Positions 21,887 to 33,243 of a stretch of 64,000 nucleotides of DNA are shown in pieces. The notes beneath the pieces were generated by a model, which worked only from the letters and a program-made list of their open reading frames with translations, did no database searches and was not told the DNA's origin. The first letter of the stretch is position 1. The number at the start of each line of letters is the position of its first letter. The stretch lies in contig CM075669.1 in the NCBI GenBank assembly GCA_037962975.1, positions 124,450,501 to 124,514,500 on the forward strand, in the 5' to 3' direction. Source of the DNA: Clitoria ternatea (lineage: Eukaryota > Streptophyta > Magnoliopsida > Fabales > Fabaceae). A program made the position numbers and the translations under genes.

Positions 21887-22990
21887 CTAGTTATAATACA
21901 CTCGCAAGTTCAGCGTATTCCATTTACTATGAATTGGCGTGCCATCCAAATCTTTGAGCCGATATGGCCCCTTACCAGCGACCTTTGACACACGATAGGG
22001 CCCTTCCTACATTGGTGCTAGCTTACCCTGATATATGAACTTGTTTCCTATGTTGGCCTTTCGCAGTACCAAATCCCCAACTCCAAAAGTCTTGTGTCAT
22101 ACTCACTTGTTGTAGGGGAGAGCAGCTCTAGCCTTAACAACCTTATCTCTTATGTAAGCCTCTTGCCTGAGTTCTTGGATTAAATCCATCTCTGACAATA
22201 AGCGTGGGTCGTTGTTCTGTTGGGAGAAATAATGTACCTTTACAGAAGAAGTTTAGAGCTCAACCAGTATCATTGCCTCGATACCATAGTTAACCAGTAT
22301 GGTGATTTATTAGTAGTTGAATGAGGTGTAGTGTGGTAAGCCCATAACACATGACATAACTAATTTGTCCACTCTCCTTTTGCTTCTCCTAAGCGTTTCT
22401 TGAGTCCCTTCAACACTTCTCTGTTCGTCATTTTTGCTTGGCCGTTTTTCTGTGGGTGTTCAACAGAAGAGAAGATTTGGATGATGCCTAAACCCTCTAA
22501 CAGTTCTATAAACTTCCTGTCAGTAAACTGAGTTCCATTATCGGTCATGATCCTGCTAGCACCCCAAATCTTGCTATCAAATTCTCATAAGCAAAACGCC
22601 TAGTCTGGGCTGATGTAATGTACACCACGGCTCTGCCTCTATCCACTTCGTAAAATAATCTAGCCCTACTATGAGGTATTTCATACCCCCGGGGGATGTT
22701 AGGAACGGATCCAAGATATCCAGCCCCCACTGGTAGAAAGGCCAAGGCATGGCAGATGTAGATAATTCTTCAACTGAAGTATGATGAAGGTTAGAAAATT
22801 TTTAATAGGGGTCACACTTTTTAATGTACTCTACGGAATCTTTTTTCATCATGGGCTACAATATCCAAATCTTAGAATCTTTCTTATTAAGCTTTGTTCC
22901 CTTGAGTAGTGCCCACATTATCCTTCATGGACCTCCTCCATTACCTTCTACACCTCGTTCTCATTTAGACAACAAAGGTATGGCATAGAG
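21887..22990 (-). pseudogene. Tat-lineage integrase relic
   Basis: Minus-strand order: end of the zinc region (about 22,950), QWGLDIL and DYFTKWIEAE (about 22,640-22,730), then MTDNGTQFTD (22,520-22,548), HPQKNGQAKMTNR (about 22,440-22,460) and the C-terminal GKLAPM.EGPYRV block (about 21,980-22,030). The stop is at 21,887-21,889. Known: the core is a DDE enzyme that inserts cDNA. Here the third catalytic residue, normally Glu in NGQAE, is Lys, a single G-to-A type change. There are at least two frameshifts and stops. Tandem repeats and the 3' end follow directly. Confidence 0.85.
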
Positions 22991-23090
22991 AAACATCTTC
23001 TGAACAACAACTCATCTACCATCGTGAAGTATGGTAACTCCCTGTGAACTTTCCTTCTCTCTGCCTTATTAGTGGGTAACTATCCATTTA

Positions 23091-24020
23091 CTAGATACCG
23101 GACAAAAGGGACCACCCATAAATCTTCGTTGTATGCACGAGTAGTAATAGTAGAAGTTTGGGGGTATGAGGGATACTAGGAGAAGATAAGGTGCTTTGGA
23201 CCACCGTGGTAGTACTTTCTGCTTGCTTCATGCTGGCCAACCTTGAGAAAATATCGGCCTTGGTATTTTCTTCTCTCGAAACATGCTTAAACTCCACTGA
23301 TGAGAAGTGCTCCTTCAATTCATTGATACAACTCAGATATAACTGAAGTTGGGGCTCCCTAGCTTGATACTCTCTGTGAATCTATGAAATCACCAGCTAT
23401 GAATCACTACAAAGAGTTACTGTCAAAGCGCCAATATCCAAAACGACTCTCAATCCAGCCAAACAAGCATCTTATTCTGCTTGGTTATTAGATATTTTGA
23501 AATTAAAGCGTAATGAAATTTCTAAATATACTCTATCATCGCTCTCAACGACCACACCAGCTCCGTTGCCTTTTCCATTGGAGGAACCATCTACATACAC
23601 CATCCAATGCGAGCGGGATACCTCAGGATCTGCTCCGATCATTTCTAATACAAAATCTGCCAATACCTAAGCTTTGATTACTCCTCGAGGCTCGTAGGAT
23701 ATATCAAACTCTAAAAGCTCTACTGACCACTTAATCATTCTTCCTGTAAAGTCTGACTTACTCAGGATAGAATGAAGTGAGAGATCCGTCATCACCATAA
23801 TTGGGTGTGCATGAAAATATGGCCTGAGACGTTGAGAAGCCCATATGACTGCCAAGGCGGCCTTCTCTATCTTCTGATACCGACCCTCAGCTCCCTGCAA
23901 TATCTTGCCCATAAAGTATACTGACCTCTGTCCCTCAGGTTTTTTTCCCCAGAGCTACTCCCAGAGCTTCATCCGAAACGGCTAGGTATAAAATGAGCTA
24001 TTCTCCGAGGTTGGGCTTTA
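23091..24020 (-). pseudogene. RNase H region relic (two modules)
   Basis: The first module is at 23,667-23,912 (RYQKIEKAALAVIWASQRLRPYF), the RT-linked RNase H segment. It is followed by a second RNase H-like module beginning HWMVYVDGSSNGKGNGAGVV (23,472-23,620) with SNNQAE, and continuing to HVSREENTKADIFSRLAS (about 23,220-23,290). The YVDGS/NNQAE pattern is typical of the additional RNase H of Tat-lineage elements. Known role: removal of the RNA strand during reverse transcription. Stops at about 23,665 and 23,470 break the frame. Confidence 0.8.
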
Positions 24021-24189
24021 CCAAGATAGGAGGTCTTGACAACACGTCCTTGAGGTCCTGGAAAGCCTGATCCTACTCCTGCCCCCATTCAAACTTCTTG
24101 GATTTCTTCAAAATTCTGTACAAAGAGAGCGATCAATGAGCCATTTTGGGCATAAATCAAGCCAAAACGGCGATTCTCCCATTTAGCGA

Positions 24190-24760
24190 CTGAACCTTAC
24201 AAAGATTTTTCAGGCTTTGCCGGTCCTAAATACCGGATTGGAGAGCCTTCTGCACCATCACAACATTAGAGAGCCAAGCCAAATACTGGATCTTCCTGAT
24301 AAATTCAGCTTTCAAGAGTTCCTTCGTCTGTGCACAAGTAGCCTCTTGCTTCTCAGGGCCCAACCTTCTTTTCTTCTGGGCCAACGGTCTGGTTTCTAAA
24401 TATACTGAAAGCTTATGGCAGCAAAAGTTGGGGTCCATCCCTGGCATATCCGTAGCGGTCCATGCGAAAGGATCTTTGAATTCTTTCAATAGCATAAGCA
24501 GGCACTGCTCCATATTGGCCTCCAGGTTGCTATTGATGTGTATGACTTTCACCAAGACGCCTCCCAACACCACTTCTCTAGAGCCCCCCTCCGGTGTAGG
24601 CTTAGATGGATTCAAGGGATCAATCTTAAATTCAACTCTAGGGTCGAGGTTGATTAGATTGACAGACCTTGGGATGGCTCCTCCGTCATTCAACTTCTTC
24701 TTATTAATTGCTTCCAGGTTCACCATATTGAGGCTTAAGTTATAACAATAAGGAGCCATC
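24190..24760 (-). pseudogene. Reverse transcriptase relic lacking its catalytic core
   Basis: The minus strand starts with the RT N-terminal region (FAWTATDMPGMDPNFCCHKL, then the KKRRLGPEKQEA block and SNVVMVQKA near 24,250). It then jumps directly to the VQSLNGRIAVLA connection-region motif (about 24,170-24,205). Everything that normally lies between, including the YVDD catalytic motif, is missing. This is an internal deletion of several hundred bases rather than point decay. The enzyme cannot have worked in this copy. Confidence 0.8.
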
Positions 24761-24771
24761 TCCTGATCACC

Positions 24772-25605
24772 TCAGATTGAAGAAACCTTGTTCTCCTTAT
24801 CAATGAACTTGATAAGGATATGTAGTGTTGAAACAATAGCCTCCATAGTGTTTAAGGTGGGCTGGCCTATGATGCTGTTGTATGGTGACTCAACGTCTAT
24901 CACCAAGACTCTAAACTTCACTGTCCACGCTCTGGGCTCCCCTTTAAAAGACACCAAATTGTCTAAATAACCCTTTGCGGGTTATTTAGCCGCATTAAAT
25001 GTTATCTAATCCTGCGTGTAAGGCTATAAATCAGAATCATCAAACCCTATCTTTTGAAAGTATCTCTAAAAAATATCATCACAAGAACTTCCCTGATCAA
25101 TCAGGATTCGTTTAACATCTTTGTTTGCGATGATAGCTATGATAATCACTGTGTCGTCTAGTGGGACCAAAGTCTTCATCAGAGAATGAAATCACTGGGT
25201 CCTGGAATCCACCACAAAATGAGCGATTATCTTGGGGCTTACCTTGGACGGAGAGGATCATCCGATGGTGATTTTTCCTAGCTCGGATTGATGTGCCTCC
25301 TCCTGTAAATCCTCTAGTGATCATATCGATGACCTCATGCTGGCCACGTTGTTGTTGTGTGGGTGCTTTGTCTTCCTGTGCCACTTCCGAAATCACCACA
25401 CCCTTCTGCTTTTCTATAATAGTAAATTTTTTCACTGGACCCCTACTACTATTACCATCCTCATCCTGGTCTCGATTTCTTTTCTTCATCCGCTCTGGCT
25501 CATCTGAATACCTTTCTTTGAAGAGGTATTGCTTTAACTTCCTTTTACAGATGAGAACCTCAAAAGCATCTTTCAGCGATCTACGCTCCTCAGTGGAGTA
25601 TCCTG
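24772..25605 (-). pseudogene. gag C-terminus and aspartic protease relic
   Basis: 25,605-25,112 on the minus strand carries the gag-end motif (GYSTEERRSLKDAFEVL, a decayed zinc-knuckle context) and an SFSDEDFGPT block that precedes the protease. The protease active site reads LIDQGSSCDDIF (about 25,085-25,110), the DQGSS form typical of Tat elements. YNSIIGQPTLN follows at 24,880-24,930. A frameshift lies near 25,110. The N-terminal rest of this gag lies beyond the nested block at 60,932-62,150. Confidence 0.85.
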
Positions 25606-26821
25606 TTTGCTGTAACACCCTAAATTTTAAAATAAAGGATTGATTAAGGAGATAAATACTAAATAATTATATTTGGGTTATTTAATGTTCCAAAATATTG
25701 GAAATAAATAAATTAAGATTTTTGGGAACTATTTATAATTTATTGGAACCGGATAAGCTAAAAATGAGCCCGGTTGAAATATGGGTGTCGGACCAAGTAT
25801 CTCCGATTGGGATGATATTGGTCAGGGTTGTTAAGGATATTATTGGGAATCCGAATATGTGTTCGGAATAATTTTTGGATAAGGTATTGAGCCCAAATTG
25901 AGATCTTGTTTATCATAAAATGATGAATATTTAATGAGGGATTAAAAATAAAGCCAAATGACCTATTTTTCCCTTCTTAATCCCGTCAACTTCTTGGATT
26001 CCTCTTAACAAGCACTTTGCTTCTTCTTCTTTACTCTTCCCCTTCATTTCCTCTTCTACTTTTCTTCAAAAACCCTAAGCAAAAGTGGTGGCTTTCTTCT
26101 CCTCTCCCATTTTCGTTCCTGAAGGAGCTTGGAATAGCTTGGAGCTTGAAGTCTCACCCTCCTTTCTCCTCATTTTCGTGTGGTTTTCCCTCTCTTGGAA
26201 AACTCTCTCATTCCTTCTCTTGAGGTAAGCTCTTGCTATTTCTCAAGAGTATGAACTATGGGTTTTTGGGTTTTGATGTTGAGAAAGTGATTTAATGAGT
26301 GTTGTTGGGTTATTAGAGAAACCCTAACCCTATGATTTGGGGGAAATGCAAAATATGAGTGGAGAAGCATTTATTGTGTTAAATAATTGTTATTGGTGAG
26401 GTGAAATGATGTCATTGATGGTGAATAGCCATTAATGAAGCTTAATGGTTGTTGGGACCATTAATGTGGGAACCCATTAATGGGTTTGGCATTAAATGTG
26501 TGTAATAATAAGCGTAAACGCCTGAGACAAGGTGGTTGAATAGAAAATAATTATGTGATATATTATGATGTAGGAAATAACCCCAGTTACGAGGCGGAAC
26601 CATCTGACCATGGTGATTACTACTTCTCTTAAGGTAGGAGGGGGTAACTATTCTAAATGCATGATTTCATCCATTGATGATGTGAAAATATGTGTATGTG
26701 ATTGTGATTAATGATTGCTTGTGTGGACAATGTAATGATTCCATGATTTAAGTGCATTTAGAATGATTAATGTATATGGCATGTGTTTGGAACGATGAAT
26801 GTGATATTAAACTAGTCTGAG

Positions 26822-27588
26822 CCGGAGTCAACAATCCGGTATAGGACCAGCCACGAGAGTCAATAGATGACTAAGGTTTTAGACCAGTGCTGTATGTATC
26901 CGGTATGATTATCCGGTATCTTAATGAGAGGAGACCGATCTTGATGTTCGATGTTTTACTTGTTGAGTCTATATTACATACAGAACAGATGAAGTGATAT
27001 TGGGTATCGAGATTGGATCAGACATTATGTTGAATATGTTGATGAAATATGTCATGATGGTATGAGACCATGTTTTGAATTGAAATCAATGATGTGAAAT
27101 ATCCCTATTTATGTATATGTGAATTGATAATTGTGATTGCCATTAACTGCCGATGTGTGTGAGTTCCAACAAGAATTGGTAAAGGTTGAGAATATTGAAA
27201 TCCACTAAGTGGTAGTCGTGAACGGATGATTGATTGAGTGGTATTTAGGATGCACAGTGTGAGAATGCATTGATTAGCATTTGCATCCATGGCATATCAT
27301 TCGCTGCTTATATCGAATATTAGGGGTTCTAATAGGCAGGCCTAGTGGGAGGGCGGCCCAGTGCACAGGTATACTATTATTGCTACCTAGTGATTCAGGG
27401 AATCACGAAGCTTCCCTTAGTTTGGTGATGAGGCACCCTATGTGGCAGGCCTTGTGGGAGGGCGGCTCTGTGATGAGCAGTTGACCTTGGTGTCCGACGG
27501 GGCACGACTCCCATGATGTGTGTTCGGGGGAGGCCCTTAGCACTTGGCAAGTACGGCCATAATGATGATCCACAGTCACGGGGTGACT
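26822..27588. repeat. Scattered hairpins with G-rich loops in the plus-strand solo LTR
   Basis: CCGGA-8 nt-TCCGG (26,822-26,839), TATTAG-GGGTT-CTAATA (27,318-27,334), GTGATTC-AGG-GAATCAC (27,390-27,406), ACTT-GGC-AAGT (27,542-27,552) and AGTCAC-GGG-GTGACT (27,574-27,588). The three-base loops are the complement of the CCC-type loops seen in minus-strand relatives, so in element-sense orientation they agree. Confidence 0.7.
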
Positions 27589-28882
27589 AGTGCTACAGAT
27601 AGGCGAGAGCGGTTTAGTACTAGTAAAATATGTTGTTGAGCATGCATGAAATTGGATACAAGTGTACACATTTTACTACTACAGTAGGGGCATAGTATCA
27701 CACCTACGCTTGTCCCACACTTAATATGTTGATGATTTCCCATAGTCGGATCCGCACTTGAAAATAATTCCATTGTGCATATGCATTAGCTTAAAGAGAA
27801 TTTGCATATAGCCGGAGATATGCCTAGTTGATAGCCCGTGGTGGCGATGGATGGTTGTTAAATAGAGCGGAAGTAAGCCGAGGTACTAACATTAAAAGTG
27901 TGATGATTATTGTAAAGGTTAAGGATATATTATATATGATATTGTCTTGCGAATATACTTATTTGGATATGTAATGTGCTGAGATGGAATGTTGTATCAT
28001 GGGTGTGAAACTTGTGATGTTTTCTTGAAAAATGAATGTAGTGCACACATGTGTAAATGTATGACTTTGGTACATTTTGATTATGTTACTCACCTCCCTG
28101 TTGCCATTTTTAAGTTTGATGTAGGTATGAAGTAAAACCCTACTCTTTTTGGAGGTCGAGTATTGGAGAAGGTAAATATGAAAGGAATGTGGGTGAGCCT
28201 TGGCCGGTGTATATCTTCATTTTGTATAGCATATGGTGTGTATATGCTTATTTTGAAATTAACTTGATAACGGTTGATTTTGGAGGTCATGTAGGAAAAT
28301 TAGACTGGATGTGTATGGCTAATTTTCATTAATGACCTGGATAATGTATAAATGACATTATTATTATGAAAATATATTTTGATTGTCTAACAAATCGATA
28401 AGGCATCTTTCATCCTCTTTTTGGTATATATTTTAATAACTCTTGAATTTAATTTCATCTTCCGTTTTTCCCTTGTGACGGCCTCAAGTTCGGTCATCCG
28501 AGGTGCACTCTATAACACCCCAGTTTTCTGGACTCAGATCCCGATGTAATCAAGATAATAATTAATAAAAATACGAGTAAATTTTTCGCGTTTGAAATAT
28601 TTCTAAACACCTCAACGATTACACCAAGACCCGAATCACAAAAAATCGAAAGCGTACGATTTCATAAGATATGACTGGATCGATAACTAAATTGCCCATA
28701 ACGGTATACAAAAGTAATAGAGTTTACAGCGGAAGAGGAATGTGTATACCGGGCAAACGCCTAGTCCCATATATGACGATATGAGAAATGGCTCGGCAAA
28801 GCATGCAAATATCCAACATATACCTACTGAAACAAAGCTCGTCTAACTCACTCACAACATACACATGCCTTGCCTAAGACAC

Positions 28883-28883
<1 letters not shown>

Positions 28884-28922
<39 letters not shown>
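28884..28922. repeat. TA microsatellite
   Basis: About nineteen TA units in LTR1. The same site is much shorter in LTR2 (39,266-39,281) and intermediate in LTR3 (54,436-54,468), showing length change after the LTRs were duplicated. Confidence 0.95.
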
Positions 28923-28933
<11 letters not shown>

Positions 28934-29634
28934 TCCGGGGATCTTCTCCCAACTATCACTATCATCAATGTACATCATTCAATTTCAATCCTTCTAGTAC
29001 ACATTAAATCATCTCTTACATACTACTTATATATATTCACCATTCCTAAATATGAAGGATTATTTTATACATGACTAAATTCACCAAATCATCTATATCA
29101 TCATAAATAATTTATTCATTACATAAGAACTCATAAATGATGCCGGCCAAGGCACTTCCATTACCACTATTTACCTTCGCCAAAACTTTAATTCAAAGTC
29201 TCATCTCAGCCCATGATAACCCTGTATCACAATGCTAAAAAGGAGACCACATGGGAGAGTGAGTTATACATTCAAAATGACGAATATAAATATATTGTGA
29301 TTATGTATACATGTATACAATCATCATGTGTGCTTTGCTATAAAATCATCAATTCATCATTCAATCATCATCACATTGATATAATAGGTATACAACCCTC
29401 ATGAAACGCATTTCACAACATAAGCAAGCACAAGCACATACACAATCACATCGCCACTTATCAACAAGGGCATTCACAAATTATCATCATCAATTCATTA
29501 AATCTTTACTCAATTGCTCCTCGTAAGGGGTTTCTCATCTCTCGTGGTCATCCCATCTCAAATGCCATGCTCTTATGGCTAATTCATATGTCAACTGTTT
29601 AATGCATATGCAATGGACCCATTTCATTTCATCA

Positions 29635-30028
29635 GGTGATCGCAACCACCATATCATTCATTCACATGGGTTTCCCGCCTCGCAAGGGGTACTCCCTCTA
29701 GCAGATTCGCAAGGTGCTTTCTCGTGATCGTAACCATGTTCAATAATTCATAATGGTTTCCCGCCTCGCAAGGGGTACTCCCGCCTCGTGATCGCAACCA
29801 CGAGCATCATAGGAACTCGCAAGCCTTTTTTCATTTCAAATACCAAGTGATCGCAACCATTGGTTCATCATCATACATTGGTCCCCGCAAGGCCTTTCAC
29901 TTTCCACAACCAGGTGATCGCAACCACCGGCTCATATCATATCATCATCAAGTTGGTTTCCCGCCTCGCAAGAGGTACTCCCTTCATAGAATCCCGCAGG
30001 ATCTTTCATCTTTGTGATCGTAACCACA
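29635..30028. repeat. Hairpin array with constant ATCGCAAC loop (LTR1)
   Basis: Six hairpins share the eight-base loop ATCGCAAC or ATCGTAAC. They are GGTG/CACC (29,635-29,650), CGTG/CATG (29,723-29,738), CTCGTG/CACGAG (29,785-29,804), ACCAA-G-TG/CATTGGT (29,842-29,864), CC-A-GGTG/CACCGG (29,910-29,930) and TGTG/CACA (30,013-30,028). Between them a second constant core, CTCGCAAGG, is flanked by complementary words in places, such as AGCA...TGCT near 29,702-29,718. The same array is in LTR2 (about 39,990-40,384) and LTR3 (about 55,175-55,570). Confidence 0.8.
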
Positions 30029-30848
30029 CATTCAATGTTATGTCATGCCATGAATGCAAAATGCAATGATGCATATGCCAATCGACCTCGCAAGGATATC
30101 TTACCCTCTCAATTAGGGGAATATTTTATATTTTGTTTTTATTATCATTGGCATACAATCAATCACAAGGCCCCTCAAGGCACAACATTCACATTTTCAT
30201 AAATCCCCACCTGGCAATCATAGCATATCAATCATCATAGCATTTATCCACGCATGGAAACCAATAAGATATCTTAAAACATAATTTCAACAATCATCAT
30301 TCAATCTCATATATACATGTCAATACATGCATTAATCATAGTGGCACTACGCCCATCAATAATAACATTCTAGGGCGTGTTCAACAACAACGTCCCTTTT
30401 CATTCAACATTATTATTCATCATTCATTCTTATTCATCATTAACACTTTTTCAAATTCATTAAGTTATAATAACTCATTGCTATTCGATTGTCTCCTTAT
30501 TAGTTCCATCGTCAACCAAGGTGTGTCATACAATCACATCATTTACTTTTCATCAAGATTCACAATATACCCATAGTGGTGAAGCATATATGTATTCATA
30601 ACAGAGCATAGGCATACACACCTCGCCAAGGCCTTAAGCCATTCCCCAATCACCACTAAGACAAACCACACATGTTCCCCTAGTGGATTCGCTCGTAATT
30701 TCTCTAAAAGTATACATGGAATTGGAAGAAGGTTTTAGAATACTCCATTTAATTGTCAAGTTGGCCTAAAAGTCCAAGGGGGACAAGATAAGTACCCAAA
30801 AGAAGTAAAGATGCAGATTCTAAGCTGATTTAATCAATTTAGCTAGTG

Positions 30849-31155
30849 ATAATCGATTATGGGGTAGGAGCTAATTCGATTACAATGCTTCTGTGTGTGG
30901 TACAATGTATTAGATGTTGTTCATAATCGATTACAAGATTAGGGTAATCGATTACCTTGTTTCTGTTTTAGTACATAATCGATTACACCTTCGAATGCAA
31001 TCAATTACATTGGTTCTGTTTGGTGTCTAATCGATTACACCCTTGAACACAATCGATTACTAGGCTGCGTACAGGTTTATAATCGATTAAGCCAATCGCT
31101 TACCATGGAACAAAATCCTTATAATCGATTAGACTGATAATCTAATCGATTACGG
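30849..31155. repeat. Dispersed palindromic word array, AATCGATT (LTR1)
   Basis: About twelve copies of TAATCGATTA(C) or one-base variants, spaced 20-50 bases apart with unrelated spacers. The array is present in LTR3 (56,389-56,693). In LTR2 it is split by the 41,254-46,728 insertion (41,206-41,237 and 46,757-46,985). Individual words have mutated separately in the three copies. Confidence 0.9.
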
Positions 31156-32921
31156 TCTATCAGACTGTAGAAATTATGCAGAAAATGCATAATTTATGGA
31201 CTTCCAACCCCTCTAGCTTTTTCATATCAACTCCAAATGCTACCAATTTTTGACACCAACTAAATTATACCATTTGTGACGCGTGGCCACCGGCCTCACT
31301 CAAAAATTCCTAAAAATGAGGGACTTATGTGCATAAATACGTTTTACCCGTTTTGAGGCACTTTTGTGCAACTCAAGGGCCTATTCTCATTAGAATTGGC
31401 CCACTCCAGTTTCTACAAGTCAAAATCTACATATATAGGCTATTGGAACTATCCCACGGCATTAAAATCATGCGACTCTCAATTTGATTCTATGAGTTCC
31501 TTAATTATGCATTATCTTTCAATCTTATCATTAATGTCACCACAATGGCTATCACATTCAATGCCAAACATCCACATAAATCCTCAATTCATAAAACATA
31601 TACTTCATCCCCTCAAGGATGGTTTATCAACAACACATCATTCCCACCAAGGGATAGCTAACCATTCATCATCATCACATATACATATATATATCATCAT
31701 CAATAGTCAATAATTGCCATTCACATCATTTCACTATAAACATGGCAAGGCAAGCATGAGTATCATAACATATAATAATCATCAATTATATAACTCATGC
31801 AATTTGAATGTAAACTCCTCTCCTACCTCGAGGGAAGAACCACAATCCAATGCACGCTCCGAATGCTCTACCACATTGCCCGAAATATCATCTACACAAC
31901 ATACATATGCATTCATACAATCAATAAGCCATCTCAAGGCATTCCTCACAATTCTAAACATTTGCTAGCTTATCATAAAGCCCAATATCAAGTCCTAGAC
32001 TTGCTAAAACACCACTCCATACCATTGTGTTAGGCTTTGGGAATTCCTTTCCCAAAGCCAAGATCCTCTAGATCTTAAAGACCAACTAAACCCAACAACA
32101 TCATTATCTCATCCATTACATAATGTAATCTCAAATCACCTCAATCCTTCAAACATTATCATTATCACTCAATATTCAACTTAGCTCTCATATCCTTCAA
32201 TAACCATAATTAATTAATCAAATTTAAATGGCACACCACAAATGATCTAGAACCTCACATTCCACATTCATAACAACACTTATCTATAGATTTCACCATA
32301 AATGGTCCTCTACCATTTCAAGTAACCTTCAACCTTAAATATCACCTATCCACATTCAACTAACCTCCTAAATTACAATATATTCATTTTCCCCAAATTC
32401 TTAGGGCTAGGGTTTTATGAGAACCTAATAACCATTATCAATATTCATCAACCATCATCAATGGCTATCTCTCATCCTTAACATCATTCTCTAACATCAT
32501 TTAACATACATTCCATTCACATTTTACACTTCCCCCAATTTATTAAAATTAGAGTTTCACTAAAAACCCAACCATCACCACAAATAATCAATTCCAATCT
32601 TTCTAAGACCCATTCTAAAGCATAAATCATTAATACCTATCAATTGGCCAAAAGCCCCAAATTCCTAAACCTAGGGTTTTTCATCAATAACCCACAATCA
32701 TCAATTCCAACCATTCATATGCATGATTTCCAACATCCCTAGGCTAACAACAATATATCCCATTCATTATCAACACCAATAGCAATCCCCAATGGTTATC
32801 CCACCTAGGGTTTTCATCATAAATACTTCCACTCATAACCCACATGCATTTAAACTCTCTCCCAACACCTACAACTCATAACCAAAGGTTTAAGCTCTTG
32901 AAAAATAGTAAGAAGCTTACC

Positions 32922-33164
32922 TCAAGAGAAGAAAGAGGCAGCTCCTAAGAGAGGGGGAGGGCCACACGAAAATGGAAGAGAAGAGGGGGAGAGAAAGTGA
33001 GCTTCAAACAACCAAGTATCCTTCTTGCCCAATGGAGAAAATGAAATAGAGGGGGAGGGAGAGCACACCACCCTTTGGGTTTTGAGAAGAAGAAGAAGAT
33101 GAAGAGGAGAGAAATATGAGAGAAGAAAAAGAAAGTGTCTTTGGCAAGGGAGAAAAGAGGGCAA
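32922..33164 (-). CDS. Conserved short ORF near the LTR1 promoter end
   Basis: An 80-codon frame with a hydrophobic, Leu-rich N-terminus (like a signal anchor) and a Ser/Pro-rich rest. It recurs intact at 51,120-51,362 and 60,152-60,394, and as a 68-codon diverged version in the plus-strand solo LTR at 26,017-26,223. It ends at TGA overlapping CTTGAGGTAAGC, a good splice-donor consensus kept in all four copies. The region is pyrimidine-rich on the coding strand, which by itself lowers stop frequency, so coding is doubtful. No known family. It could be simply a transcribed leader. Confidence 0.25.
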   Translation of the reverse strand: MPSFLPCQRHFLFLLSYFSPLHLLLLLKTQRVVCSPSPSISFSPLGKKDTWLFEAHFLSPSSLPFSCGPPPLLGAASFFS

Positions 33165-33234
33165 CGTGAAAATGAGGAGGAGAAAGAAGAGTTTTATGTT
33201 TTAATTTTAAACCCGTTTCATTAAAATTTTACCG

Positions 33235-33243
33235 TTTTATAAT
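33235..33243 (-). promoter_or_regulatory. TATA-like box of the 5-kb LTR
   Basis: The minus strand reads TTATAAAAC about 70 bases before the short ORF and about 300 bases from the LTR 5' end (33,543). It is conserved in the other array LTRs. Confidence 0.4.

Noticed and set aside
30849..31155. CRISPR-like array (short repeats with unique spacers)
   Set aside because: The repeats are about 10 bp, spacing is irregular, the host is a plant LTR and no cas genes exist.
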